In this document: piece by piece, positions 10,607-21,982 of the stretch | Numbering within the stretch: the first letter of the stretch is position 1 | How the letters are laid out: the number at the start of each line of letters is the position of its first letter | DNA from: Adiantum capillus-veneris | Lineage: Eukaryota; Streptophyta; Polypodiopsida; Polypodiales; Pteridaceae | Assembly (NCBI GenBank): GCA_014529385.2 | Contig: CM043944.1 | Location: forward strand, 56,369,268 to 56,433,267 | Reading direction: 5' to 3' | Length of the DNA: 64,000 nucleotides | Program-made: the position numbers and the translations under genes | The notes under the pieces: model-generated | What the model was told of the DNA's origin: nothing | The model's database searches: none | What the model saw: only the letters and a program-made list of their open reading frames with translations

Positions 10607-11810
10607 CTACTTCTCAGATAGTTTCCTTTGCGTAAGAAAATACCGCAAACTCTGGTGATCAGTCTTGATCACAAAATCCGCTCCTAGAAGATAGTGCTTC
10701 CAGTTGGATAAGGCGTGAATCACAGCCGAGAGTTCCTTTTCGTAGATTGATGCATGCAACTCTGCATCCTTAAGCCGTCTGCTTTCGTATGCCACTGCAT
10801 GGCCTTCTTGGTTTAACACTGCTCCGATGCAATCGCCCGAAGCATCGTAGTGAACCTCAAATGGTTTCCTTAAGTCAGGCACTATCAAAATAGGTCCATG
10901 GCTTAGCAAGTACTTGAGCTGATCAAAAGCTCCTTGTTGTCTCGATCCCCATCTGAAAGGAATCTTCTTCTTTGTCAAATCATGAAGTGGTCCTGCTACA
11001 TGAGCAAATCCTCGGACAAACCTTCGATAATATGAACATAATCCCAGAAAGCTACGTACATCATGTACCGTAGTGGGAATAGGCCAATCTTCTACCACTC
11101 GGATCTTGGCAGGATCCATACTCACTTGATTGTGAGAGACTATATGGCCGAGATAGTGTATCTCTGAGAGAAAGAACTCGCTCTTCTTTGCATTCACATG
11201 CAACTCATGCTTTCGCAATTCTTGAAACACTAAGTCTAAGTGCTTCCGATGTTCCTCTTCTGACTTAGAGAAGATGAGTATGTTGTCAAAGAATACTCCC
11301 GTAAAAGCTCGATACGGGCTGAAAATGCGGTCCATCATGCGATTGAATGTCGCAGGAACATTGGTCAAGCCGAAAGGCATTACCAAAAATTCATATAGTC
11401 CAACGGTTGTGCGGAAAGCAGTCTTATGGACATCCTCAGGGGCGATCCGTATCTGATGATACCCACTCTTTAAGTCTATGCGACTAAAGACACTTGCACC
11501 CTGCAACTTATCAAGTATATCATCAATCCGAGGGATCGGAAAGCTGTTCTTGATTGTGATCTTGTTTAAAGACCTATAGTCTATGCACATTCGAAACGTG
11601 CCATCTTTCTTCTGCACCAGAAGAACTGGAGAGAAGTAGGGTGAAGCACTTGGCTGTACTAACCCTTTCTCTAGAAGCTCGTTGACTTGCTTCAAAATTT
11701 CCTCTTGCTGAGCAAGACTCACCCGATAAGGGGTTTGATTGGGGGGCGAGCTACTCGGTATGAGATCTATGCGGTGATCTTCCGGGCGTACCGGAGGGAG
11801 TTCATCAAGA
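10607..11810 (-). pseudogene. pol: D reverse transcriptase and RNase H
   Basis: Long minus-strand ORF with [41 protein letters not shown] and FLGLCSYYRRF. RNase H follows with HYDASGD, YEKELSAVIHAL and TDHQSLRYFL. It ends at a TAG (10607-10609) replacing a Gln codon; the frame then continues in the next ORF. The catalytic pair reads F-F-D-N (11282-11293) instead of F-x-D-D, so the second metal-binding Asp is lost. Length and motif order otherwise fit an intact gypsy RT. Confidence 0.9.
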
Positions 11811-11889
11811 GTGTTTCCTTGAACATCTGGAATTGAGTTCGAGCTTGGTGGTGCGGGTTCCTTCCTTGCTTTCTCTTGCCTCGTAGAGG

Positions 11890-12780
11890 CTTGTTCTTAC
11901 CGTTGCTGCTTAAGCGGGCAGTCCGGTTTCATATGTCCTTTCTCGCCACAGTAGAAGCATCTTCCTTCCTCTCTGAAAGTTTGGAGTTGAGTAGGAGAAA
12001 GATACTTAGTTCGCTTGCTAGTGCCCTCTGGCGTCTTAGAATGATCATCGTCTCTAGATGGAGGACGTTTTTCTTCCTTGGCCTCCTTGGTCATTGTAGA
12101 CCCCTCTTTGTCTTGCACGGTAAGTGCTATGCTCCATCTTTCTGGGCGTCCCAGTTGAGTGCAAATCCTCAGCAATGATTGCTGACTCCATCATCCTTTG
12201 AAGAGTATCATGCGGATACACCTTCATACTCTTTCGAAGCTGCGGTTGGAGACCCGCTTCGAATTTTCTTTTCTTTTCCTCGTCGGCAATCTTCATGAAG
12301 GGAGTGACCTTCAGAAGAACCGACCAATACTTGTCCACATAAGTCGTTACTCTTTCATGTTCCTTCTGGGCAAGCTAGTCCCATTCCTTCCGTATGTCCT
12401 GCTCGAAGTCAGGTGGAAGAAATTGTTCATAAAATTCAGATTTGAAGCTCTCCCAAGTTCTGGCTTGAGAACCTTCCAGAATCTTGGCTAGCCACCAATT
12501 ACTTGCCGTTTCCTTGAGGTGCATCCCCACATGGCGTAATTTGGATCTTTCTGTGAAGTGCCCATTGGTAAAGGCGACTTCAAACTGTCTGATGAAGGAC
12601 AGTGCTTTGGAGATGTCTCTCCATCCATTGTAGGTTTCAAACTTGATGTCCTTGTCGCCCGATTTGAAGACTCTCATGTGATGTTGAGACTTGCGACCAT
12701 GCTTCTTGAATCGAGGCTTATCTTTAGGTTGATGAAGAGTAGTAGTAGTAGCGGCTTCCTCCTTCTGACGAGATGAGAGA
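11890..12780 (-). pseudogene. gag: D gag with zinc knuckle; protease deleted
   Basis: Three minus-strand blocks in different frames. The first has the capsid core (SFIRQFEVAF, NWW, about 12677-12375), the second MDKYWSVLLKVTPF (12338-12054), and the third a CCHC knuckle (CFYCGEKGHMKPDCP, about 11960-11915). The first frame stays open upstream of the ATG at 12677 to about 12780, so the true start is unclear. Only about 100 bp separate the knuckle from the RT linker (RPEDHRIDLIPSSSPP). The roughly 600-bp protease segment present in C is therefore missing. Confidence 0.85.
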
Positions 12781-12805
12781 GAAGGGAGAAGATCGACACA
12801 GTATT

Positions 12806-12831
12806 GGGGACCAGAAGATGGGCTGGTCCCC
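12806..12831. other. Perfect hairpin beside the D LTR
   Basis: GGGGACCAG and CTGGTCCCC form a 9-bp perfect inverted repeat around an 8-base loop. It lies just inside the LTR end (12835), where the primer-binding site is expected. No initiator tRNA-Met PBS is visible here. Confidence 0.7.
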
Positions 12832-12834
12832 CCC

Positions 12835-12883
12835 TGTTAAGAGTATTCTTTTATTCAGGGAGAATTCTTATACAAGCACGAGA
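12835..12883 (-). repeat. D 5' LTR, inner piece
   Basis: On the plus strand it starts TGTTAAGAG and runs to the CGAGA duplicated by C. It continues at 21585 after C. The two pieces give an LTR of about 1055 bp. Confidence 0.75.
12879..12883 (+). other. C target-site duplication, left copy
   Basis: CGAGA precedes the 5' LTR of C. The identical 5 bp follow its 3' LTR at 21580-21584. Confidence 0.95.
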
Positions 12884-13354
12884 TGTCACCAGCGTGTGAC
12901 TACTATCTATCCTTTTTGTTGATTTCTTTCTTATTATCTATTTACTTTCACTTTTTGGAAACACCCCTTGGGAAATCTAACTGCCCTGCATTGCATAGCT
13001 AGTGTGGAACTGTTCAGAGGGAGTCCAGGCCTGAGGGCAAGAGAGCACTAAGGTTGGACAAGGACTACGGTTAGCCAAGTGGGGTCATTGACTAGCCAAA
13101 GTGGAATCCTTTGCTACAGAGGCTACATTTCAGTTCTGGATGTGGCTGCAGTGTACAAAGAGGGTCGGATGACCTAGAAAGATACAATGGCAGCATCTCC
13201 TAAAATTTAGGGAACTGCTATTTTGGGACCTGAAAATGTGTTGACGTCATTACCTCCGGAATGACAAGGGGAACATTTTCTTACTTTGCCGTGAAGTCAA
13301 CTGGGCGACCGGTTGGGAGATTTTTAGGCGGCAACCCCGAAACGGGAAAATGCT

Positions 13355-13361
13355 TATAAAT
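13355..13361 (+). promoter_or_regulatory. TATA box, C 5' LTR
   Basis: TATAAAT inside TGCTTATAAATG, repeated in the 3' LTR at 20575-20581. It is the likely start of element transcription about 30 bp downstream. Confidence 0.75.
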
Positions 13362-14151
13362 GTGCCAAGTGGCACATTCTGGTGCACTTGCCTCATGCAA
13401 CAAGAAGTGGCGCTGAATTTTAAGCTGGGAGAGCCTCATTTTCAGTTTTGTCACAGGTTAAGAGTTATGGAGTGCTTGCTTTCCCTCTTATGCACAGTGC
13501 GGTGCCAGGAGTGATGCCCTGCACGCTACGCATTGCCCTCTCTCTCCCCTTTGGTAGTATGTTATGCCCCTCTAGTGGGCTCTTCATTTGACCAATGTAC
13601 AGTTGTGTGGGTTCATGCGCGATTGCCGAGGCAAGAGCCTCTTGTACAGGTATTGGATTAGCTAGCGGCTAATCCCCCCGCAGGTACAGGTGAATTCGGA
13701 GAGGTTTCATGCCAGAAATCTCGTCCGATTCAAAGGGCAAGTAGCCCTACAGGTGCGGGAGCTCGAGGACTTGCTACGGATGCGACCGGCACGCGAAACG
13801 GAGCCCGAAACAGTAAATTACAGCCTGCTGTGTATTTTTGCAGGTTTAGGGTTTTGGCCCTAAACGGACCCTAATACCCCCAGGAGGTTCGGGGACGCAA
13901 GGGGACCGCTGTACAGGTGATCTGGCGCATTTTCAGGGCTGAAAACAGAGAATTCAGCGTGCTGCAGATTCTCGCCAGGTTTTGCAAAGTGCCCGTATGC
14001 GTCGGGAAAGTCAGTCAATGCGTGGGAATACTGACTGTGAAGGGTTCTAGTACAATTATGCTGCCGAAATCGGGCTGGAACAGTGGAAATTCAGCCGAGT
14101 TTGTGCGGGGCAGCTTGTAGGGAACCACAGCGTTTATTCCCTCTTTTGAAC

Positions 14152-14193
14152 AATAAAGAAATACCGAAAGGGGCGCCTAAGTTAGGGGCCAAT
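14152..14193 (+). promoter_or_regulatory. AATAAA and shared R/U5 motif in C LTR
   Basis: AATAAAGAAATACCGAAAGG, then GGCGCC, a spacer and GGGGCCAAT. The block matches the A, E and F LTRs, although the rest of the C LTR is unlike them. The AATAAA suggests a polyadenylation signal at this end of R. Second copy at 21372-21413. Confidence 0.75.
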
Positions 14194-14359
14194 CTGGTGT
14201 CCGTCTACTCATACAGGTGCAATCTAGCAGCCTGTATCCCTCTCCCCTTTGTTGTGTCTTGAAAGTACATGTAAAATAGACGACTAATAATGGGTGAAAG
14301 CTAAATCAAGGTTTGAACTAAAGTCTACCGCCCTTTTTGGATTGAACAGGCCGGTTTCA

Positions 14360-14374
14360 TGGTTCCATCGACGG
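14360..14374 (+). other. Putative primer-binding site of C
   Basis: TGGTTCCATCGACGG immediately follows the LTR. The TGG fits pairing with a tRNA CCA end, but it is not the iMet sequence used by B1, B2 and E. I cannot name the tRNA. Confidence 0.6.
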
Positions 14375-14416
14375 AATTAAATCACTTTTTCCCATAGAAG
14401 TGAGCCTTGGTCAGTT

Positions 14417-16876
14417 TTGGGCTTGAAGACACAGGGGATCATAGACCAGACACAGGGAATTGCAATTATGGCTGACAGACCAGATGATGTGACTGAAGAG
14501 GTTTCCTCTTCACAGGGTCAACAGACACATGAAGTGGGTGAGTCCTCAAGACCACCACAGACAGATGATGATATATTCAGGACCCAGTTGGCTACTGCTG
14601 TCGCTATGTTCACACAAGTAATGCAGAACCTGAGGTTTTTAGCCTTTCTGCAACCTCCTGTTCCGTCTCAGCAAGTTGGGTCACTGGATCATATTCAAAA
14701 GCGTGTTAAGGCTCGAGCACAGGTGATTCATACCGCACAGTCAATGGAAACACCTGTACACTTGACGGAGAACATGCAATCTCCACAACCTATGCCTAAG
14801 GTGCAAGAACAGGTGGCTGAGATGCCAGTTTTTCAAGCTGTACCAATTCAGCCCGCCACCTTTCAACAGCCTATAGCTGGTTCTAATGGGCAGGGAAGCA
14901 ACCTACAGGCTATGCAACAGGTCTTCCCACCACCTTCAGTACACCCTGGCTATTTTGGAGGTGGATCGGTATTCCAGAGCATGGCTGGTCATGCACCTGG
15001 AAATCAGTTTTACACGCCTGGAACAGTGTTTGGGGGTGCTCAAACGATGATGCCTAACCCCATGTACAGTGTCATGGGTATGCAACCAGGGTTTCAGAGC
15101 ACTCAGGGCCAATTTGGGATGCCACAAGCAAATTTTGGTATGGCTGGAATTACAAATCAGCAGCCAAATATGGCATTTCCAGGTCAATTTAATAGCGGCC
15201 AAGGAACACAGATGAACCCTAATAGTGTTCCCATGTTTCAGTCACTTCCATATGACAATTTAACGCCGCTGGAGAGGCCAACTCCGTACAAAGAAGGTGG
15301 CAAAGGTGTGTCTTTCACGACCTTTACAGGGTTTGATGACAGGAAGAAGGCTCTCTCATTCCTCCAGCAGTTTGACAAGGCCTATGCAGGGGGAAACTTT
15401 ACAGAGGCTTCAAAGGTCCGCAAGGCAGCCACTTTCTTGACAGGGAATGCGGGACAATGGTGGACAACTTTATTGCTTCAAGGGCAAGCTCTGTCCACAT
15501 GGATTTACTTCAAGCAGATTTTTGCAGCAGCATGGTTATCTGATGACTTTGAAGCAGATGTCATGACAGAATGGCACCAGCTAAATGCTGCCACTTGCAG
15601 AAATCTGGATGATTACAATCGGAAGTTTTGGAAAGCTCTACTTCCAGTAACTTCCTATAGGTTTGTGCCATTGACAGAACAGATTGAAAAATACTGTTGT
15701 GGCCTACCCAAAGGATTGAGAAAATACTGCACGAAGACAAACGTCACTACTTTGACGCAGCTCATCGAGGTAGCAAACACTGGCAATGGTTTGCTCAAGG
15801 GAGAAGATTGTGAATTTAACACTGGCGTCAAGGCAGGATCATGCAAGAAAAATTCAGCCAAGAAGCACGTTCCCAATGAGGCTCCTAAAGGGACTCAGGA
15901 GTCAGCCAACGCAGGGAAAGATAAAGCTACGGCTGAATCAGAAAAGGGACCAGCGAAGAAATGGAAAAGACGTTTTCCTCGCAAGTCAGAAGAGCAAAAG
16001 AAGGTCCTGAGGACAGAGAACAAATGTTTTATATGTGAGCAGCCTGGCCACATTGCTTACAACTGTCCTACAAAGAAAAGGCCAGCTGATTCTGAAGACA
16101 AGGAGGACAGGAAAGGAAAGAAGCCCATGGCTGGTCTAGTGCCAGATATGGTGGGCGACAAGCCAAATTCAGATGCAAGTGAGCTTTGCAGAGCATGGGG
16201 AAAGGTCAGGGATCAAACAGTGCTTATCTTCTTTGATCCAGGTGCCAAAGCCAACTTTATTTCCCCAGAATTTGCTTCAAAGTTGGGAATCAGACCTGAA
16301 GAGATGGGGTATACAGCAGAGGCAGGTCTGGCATGTCCTGGCCATACAGAGGCTGTGACACCCATCATTGGAAAGTTGCGTCTACATATCCAGTCCTATG
16401 TAGATGCAGAAGAATTTTACATCATGCCACTGGACGCATGTGATGTGTTGTTAGGTATTCCTTGGTTGTTTCGTGTACAGGGAATCATGGATGCCTACAA
16501 CAAAAAGATCACTGTACAGAGCAGGGGAAAGACTCACATTCTGGATGTAAAGCTTAAAGGGGAGTCTATTCCTACTGTATCAGCTTCTGCTATTACTTCT
16601 GTAGTGAAAAAGCATCTTTCTGCGTACTTGGTTTTTGCACGTGAAGTGTCAGATTGTGATGAATCAGATTTATCTATGCTAGATAAAGAAAGGTCAATGT
16701 TTTTACAACAGTATAGTGACTGTTTTTCCGATTCATTACCGTCTCAATTACCGCCAGAGAGACCCGAGGACCATGCGATAGATTTGGTGCCAGGCAGTAG
16801 CCCACCAAATAAGCCTCCGTACAGGGTTAGTGCGGCTCAGCAGAAAGAGATAATGGGCAAGTACAGGAGTTGTTAG
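14417..16876 (+). pseudogene. gag: C Gag-protease, open to the frameshift
   Basis: 819 codons are open. The ATG at 14468 (MADRPDD) is the more likely start, giving about 802 residues, because G1 and G2 Gag also begin MAD. Order of parts: an acidic start; a Gln/Met/Phe/Pro/Gly-rich low-complexity stretch (about 14750-15250); a capsid core (SFLQQFDKAY, QWW); a basic linker; a CCHC knuckle at 16025-16066 (CFICEQPGHIAYNCP); and retropepsin with the active site D-P-G-A at 16235-16246. The final linker [10 protein letters not shown] leads into RT, but one base is missing near 16858. The frame therefore ends at a stop (16874-16876) instead of continuing into pol. Confidence 0.92.
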
Positions 16877-19530
16877 AAAAGGGGCTGATTCAGCCCAGTT
16901 CATCTCCATTCTGTTCTCCAGTGTTGTTGGTGCAGAAAAAGGATGGCTCATGGCGTATGTGCATCGACTACCGTGCATTGAACAAGAATACCATCAAGAA
17001 TAGGTTCCCTATACCTAGAATTGATGATATTATGGACAAATTAGAACGAGCAGCTATGTTTAGCAGGATAGATCTAAAGAGTGGGTACCATCAGATCCGC
17101 ATTAGATCAGAGGATGTGCACAAGACTGCTTTTAGAACGACGTTTGGCCTTTACGAATTTTTAGTGATGCCCTTTGGTCTCACAAATGCTCCTGCTACGT
17201 TCAATAGGATGATGGACAGAATTTTCCGTCCACACCAGCAGTTTGTTGGTACATTCTTTAATGACATGATAGTCTACTCAAAGAATGAAGAGGAGCATAG
17301 GCATCACTTGGCCATTGTGTTCAAAGAGCTACGCAGTCATAGGTTGCTCATCAATGCAAAGAAAAGTGAGTTTTTTCTGGAAGAGATTCACTTTCTGGGA
17401 CACATTGTCTCAAAGGATGGTGTCAGAATGGATCCTGCAAAAGTTGAAGCGATCAAGTCATGGCCAAATTTGAAGACGATGCATGATGTCCGAAGCTTTT
17501 TGGGAATATGCTCCTATTAGAGAAGGTTTATCCGAAATTTCGCTGAGATTGCTTCACCTTTACATGCTCTTCAAAAGAAGGCAGTCACCTTTAGATGGAC
17601 ACAGAAAGAGATTTCAGCTTTTAATCTCTTAAAGGAAAAGATGACTTCAGATCCAGTCATTGTGTTGCCAGATCTTAGGAAGTCATTTGTGGTCCAGTGC
17701 GACGCCTGTGGTAGTAGCATTGGTGCAGTGCTAATGCAAGATGGCAGGGTAGTAGCCTATGAGAGCAGAATTTTGCAAGGGCCAGAGATGACCATGCAGG
17801 TCTATGAGAAAGAGTTACTGGCTGTGATTCATGCGCTCTTAAGTTGGAAACACTACCTGCTAGGTGCAGATTTCGTTGTCCAAACGGATCATCAGACCTT
17901 GCGATACTTCTTGACACAAACAAAGTTATCTGAGAAGCATATGCGATGGGCAAATATCTTGTCCATGTTCCATTTTCAGATTGTGCATGTGGAAGGCAAG
18001 AAGAACGTTGTGGCTGATGCCTTGTCAAGGAAGCCACAAATTTCAGCTGTGTCGATTCCTTATCATCATGAACTTGATGATATGAGAGAACAATATGCAA
18101 ATGATGAAGATTTTGCAAGGGTCTTTGAGCAACTAATGGATGGACAACGTCATGAACACTATCTTCTTAAAGACGGGTTCATGATGATGCATGGCAGATT
18201 GTGTGTCACAAAGCCATTGCGACGCAAAGTTATGGAAGAGAGTCATGTCCCACCGTATGCAGGGCATCGTGGTATTGATGCTACAGTTAAAGCGGTTGAG
18301 ACATTCTTCTATTGGCCTACATTGAGAAGGGATGTGGATGCCTTTGTGCGAGAATGCCTAATATGCCAAAAGGTCAAGTTTAACAGGCAAAAGGCACCAG
18401 GGTTATTGCAACCACTACCTATTCCAGATAAACCATGGAAAAGTATTGCTATGGATTTTATCTTTGATCTTCCGAGAACGCAGACAGGAAACGATGGTAT
18501 TTGGACCATTATTTGCAGATTCAGCAAACAGGCTCATTTTATTCCTGTCAGGAAGAAGATAAAGCCAGATCAGATGGCACGCTTGTTTATGAGCAATATT
18601 TTCAAGTATCATGGCATGCCACAGTCGATTGTTAGCGACCGTGATCCACGCATGACAAGTTTGTTCTGGAGAGGCTTGTTTGAGAATATGGGCACCACGC
18701 TCAAATTCTCTTCGTCATTTCATCCTCAAACAGATGGGCAGTCAGAAGAGGCAAATTCTACTGTTCTAGATTTGCTGAAGTGCTATGTGTCAGAGCATAA
18801 AGGAAAGTGGGAGCAGTATTTGCCATTGGTGGAGTATGCATACAATAATACAGTGCATTCATCAACTGGCAAGGCACCCTTTGAGATAGTTGAAGGTGGC
18901 AAGAAAGTTCCTCCCATACTGCATACAAAGGACAAGATATTTGAAGCAGATAAGTATGTTCAGGACATGGATGAAATGTACAAGAAGGTCAAAGTGGCCT
19001 TAGAAAAGACTCAGGCAAAGCAAAAGAAAGCAGCTGATCGTCACCGTCGTGAAGTGGTATATTCACTTGGTGATTGGGTGCTTTTACGCTTTGAAAAGGC
19101 AAGGTTAAAGAAGATGAAGGGCAAGGAAAGACTGTTTCCAAAGCTCAGCATGCGTTACTATGGGCCTTTTCAAGTATGCGACATAATCAGTGATGTTGCA
19201 TATAGGTTGAAATTGCCTGACAGTTGGAAGATTCACAATGCGTTTCATGTGAGTCTTCTCAGACCCTATGTGGGTGATGTGCCAGAAGATATGCCAGCTG
19301 AAGATCAGCCGGAAGTCGAGGAACTTGACGAGATCTTGGTCCCTGAACAGATTTTGGCACACAAAGAAAGGAAAGTGAAAGGCAAGGTTGCTAGGCGTTA
19401 CTTGGTAAAGTTCAGAAACTATCCACCAATGGATGCGAAGTGGATGGAAGAAGGTGAACTTGCAGAGTCATCAACTATGTTATCACTTTACCTGGAAGCC
19501 TTCGATTTGCAACCTACCTTGACCCCTTGA
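16870..19530 (+). pseudogene. pol: C RT, RNase H, integrase and chromodomain with one amber stop
   Basis: RT motifs run in order: [33 protein letters not shown]. The catalytic box is F-F-N-D at 17254-17265, where the first Asp is replaced by Asn. A TAG at 17518-17520 stands where relatives have Tyr (CSYYRRF). After it the same frame is open to 19530: RNase H (about 17690-18035, with DACG, YEKELLAV and TDHQ), integrase zinc region (about 18243-18375) and core (MDFIFDLP, VSDRDPRM, HPQTDGQSEEAN), then the C-terminal domain and a chromodomain (about 19320-19500; VPEQILAH, VKFRNYPPMDAKW). Apart from these lesions and the frameshift before RT it is a full-length pol. Confidence 0.93.
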
Positions 19531-20090
19531 GTTTCAAAGCTACATGGATTGTCAGTGTGACAATAGCTTCTGAAACAAATGATGTACAAGGTATTTAAAG
19601 TGAGCTCAAATGAAATACCTGTTACATGAATGTTAGAGCTGTACAGATTGTCAGTTTGGCAATTGCTCTTATGGAATGTCCAAAAGTTTGGTTAGTGCTA
19701 TAGAAGTGAGTATTTCTTGTCAGTTTGTCAAGGATACAGTGATTGCTTCTATTGAAGAGTACATGTGTAACTGCATTCTTAAACTGTCGGTTTGGGTATG
19801 CTCAAAAGTGTTACGGGATCCAACATGTACTATAAGACAGTGGCAAAATGTGCAGCTATCATTTTGTCATTGGAAAGTTAGTGACTCAAAGCAATGGCAC
19901 AGTGCGCAGCTACCACTATGTCATTGGGACAGGGTTCACACGCAGGCAATACATGAGTCGACGAGGTGTTGAATACACCAGGGTTGACAATGAGCATGTA
20001 TGTGTCGTATATGTGTCGACAGGTGTTGAATACATCAGTGTTGACAGTAAGCATGTACGACATAGATGCAAACGAGGACGTTTGAGATTT
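19531..20090 (+). other. C 3' noncoding internal region
   Basis: 560 bp without coding signal. It contains two pairs of direct repeats. A 32-bp pair lies near 19842 and 19893 (GTGCAGCTA and GTCATTGG cores). A pair of about 42 bp lies at 19958-20000 and 20016-20057 (GGTGTTGAATACA cores). Confidence 0.75.
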
Positions 20091-20103
20091 CAAGAGGGGG
20101 GTA
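20091..20103 (+). other. Polypurine tract of C
   Basis: CAAGAGGGGGGTA sits directly before the 3' LTR. It is the same type of tract as in A1 and A2, although the LTRs differ. Confidence 0.88.
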
Positions 20104-21579
20104 TGTCACCAGCGTGTGACTACTATCTATCCTTTTTGTTGATTTCTTTCTTATTATCTATTTACTTTCACTTTTTGGAAACACCCCTTGGGAAATCTAA
20201 CTGCCCTGCATTGCATAGCTAGTGTGGAACTGTTCAGAGGGAGTCCAGGCCTGAGGGCAAGAGAGCACTAAGGTTGGACAAGGACTACGGTTAGCCAAGT
20301 GGGGTCATTGACTAGCCAAAGTGGAATCCTTTGCTACAGAGGCTACATTTCAGTTCTGGATGTGGCTGCAGTGTACAAAGAGGGTCGGATGACCTAGAAA
20401 GATACAATGGCAGCATCTCCTAAAATTTAGGGAACTGCTATTTTGGGACCTGAAAATGTGTTGACGTCATTACCTCCGGAATGACAAGGGGAACATTTTC
20501 TTACTTTGCCGTGAAGTCAACTGGGCGACCGGTTGGGAGATTTTTAGGCGGCAACCCCGAAACGGGAAAATGCTTATAAATGTGCCAAGTGGCACATTCT
20601 GGTGCACTTGCCTCATGCAACAAGAAGTGGCGCTGAATTTTAAGCTGGGAGAGCCTCATTTTCAGTTTTGTCACAGGTTAAGAGCTATGGAGTGCTTGCT
20701 TTCCCTCTTATGCACAGTGCGGTGCCAAGAGTGATGCCCTGCACGCTACGCACTGTCCTCTCTCTCCCCTTTGGCAGTATGTTATGCCCCTCTAGTGGGC
20801 TCTTCATTTGACCAATGTACAGTTGTGTGGGTTCATGCGCAATTGCCGAGGCAAGAGCCTCTTGTACAGGTATTGGATTAGCTAGCGGCTAATCCCCCCG
20901 CAGGTACAGGTGAATTCGGAGAGGTTTCACGCCAGAAATCTCGTCCGATTCAAAGGGCAAGTAGCCCTACAGGTGCGGGAGCTCGAGGACTTGCTACGGA
21001 TGCGACCGGCACGCGAAACGGAGCCCGAAACAGTAAATTACAGCCTGCTGTGTATTTTTGCAGGTTTAGGGTTTTGGCCCTAAACGGACCCTAATACCCC
21101 CAGGAGGTTCGGGGACGCAAGGGGACCGCTGTACAGGTGATCTGGCGCATTTTCAGGGCTGAAAACAGAGAATTCAGCGTGCTGCAGATTCTCGCCAGGT
21201 TTTGCAAAGTGCCCGTATGCGTCGGGAAAGTCAGTCAATGCGTGGGAATACTGACTGTGAAGGGTTCTAGTACAATTATGCTGCCGAAATCGGGCTGGAA
21301 CAGTGGAAATTCAGCCGAGTTTGTGCGGGGCAGCTTGTAGGGAACCACAGCGTTTATTCCCTCTTTTGAACAATAAAGAAATACCGAAAGGGGCGCCTAA
21401 GTTAGGGGCCAATCTGGTGTCCGTCTACTCATACAGGTGCAATCTAGCAGCCTGTATCCCTCTCCCCTTTGTTGTGTCTTGAAAGTACATGTAAAATAGA
21501 CGACTAATAATGGGTGAAAGCTAAATCAAGGTTTGAAGTAAAGTCTACCGCCCTTTTTGGATTGAACAGGCCGGTTTCA
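20104..21579 (+). repeat. C 3' LTR
   Basis: 1476 bp, the same length as the 5' LTR. By eye it differs at positions equivalent to 13465, 13508, 13533, 13536, 13555, 13621, 13710 and 14318. Seven of the eight fall in 246 bp and all seven are transitions. Confidence 0.95.
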
Positions 21580-21637
21580 CGAGAACCCGAGGAAACCCCT
21601 CCGTTCTGTAATCTTAGACCCGAAGGTCGTGCTTTCC

Positions 21638-21768
21638 CGTAAAGGGCTTGGGCACAAGGCCGTTCCTTCCCGTAAGGGACTTAGGCGCAAAGCGTACTTT
21701 CTCGTAAGGGACTTAGGCGTGAAGCCGTACTTTCTCGTAAGGGACTTAGACGTGAAGCCGTACTTCCC
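21638..21768 (-). repeat. 33-bp tandem repeat in D LTR
   Basis: Four imperfect units start CGTAAGGGACTTAGGCG on the plus strand. They lie about 200-340 bp downstream of the TATA box in the direction of D transcription. Confidence 0.85.
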
Positions 21769-21974
21769 GTTAAGGGCCTTCCCGTAAGACGGGAGATTCC
21801 TGCAAAACAAACCACACAAACACGCGACAACAATTCGTACGGTGAATCCACAATAGATACCTGTCGCTCTTGCTCGGGAAAAAGCGACTTCCGTGCTTCG
21901 TAGTCTCGTGATCTCTTGCGGCAAAGTCTTCTCTTGCTGACGTTGGTACCCCCTTTGAGTGAGGGCATGTGGTG

Positions 21975-21982
21975 CTTTTATA
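21975..21982 (-). promoter_or_regulatory. TATA box, D LTR
   Basis: TATAAAAG on the minus strand within CTATAAAAGCACC. Its position supports the minus-strand orientation of D. Confidence 0.7.

Larger units (their letters stand above)
12884..14359 (+). repeat. C 5' LTR
   Basis: Starts TGTCACCAGCGTGTGAC and ends GGCCGGTTTCA. A TATAAAT box lies at 13355-13361, and AATAAA at 14152-14157 overlaps the cross-family R/U5 motif (14154-14193). Small ORFs inside (for example 13917-14120) recur identically in the 3' LTR and are not genes. Confidence 0.95.
12884..21579 (+). mobile_element. Chromovirus C, nearly complete and young
   Basis: 8696 bp flanked by CGAGA duplications. It has two 1476-bp LTRs, a TGG-starting PBS, gag-pro, pol with chromodomain, a 3' noncoding stretch and a polypurine tract. 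The LTRs differ at about 8 positions by eye (0.5%), so insertion was recent relative to everything else here. The coding region is broken by one frameshift, one amber stop and an RT catalytic substitution. Confidence 0.95.

Noticed and set aside
13917-14120. 67-codon ORF repeated exactly at 21137-21340
   Set aside because: The duplicate is simply the second LTR of C; LTRs do not encode this protein in known elements.
16850-16880. Programmed frameshift between protease and RT in C
   Set aside because: The shift falls in the RT linker rather than at a gag-pol junction. No slippery heptamer or pseudoknot is evident, and relatives read straight through, so a 1-nt deletion is simpler.
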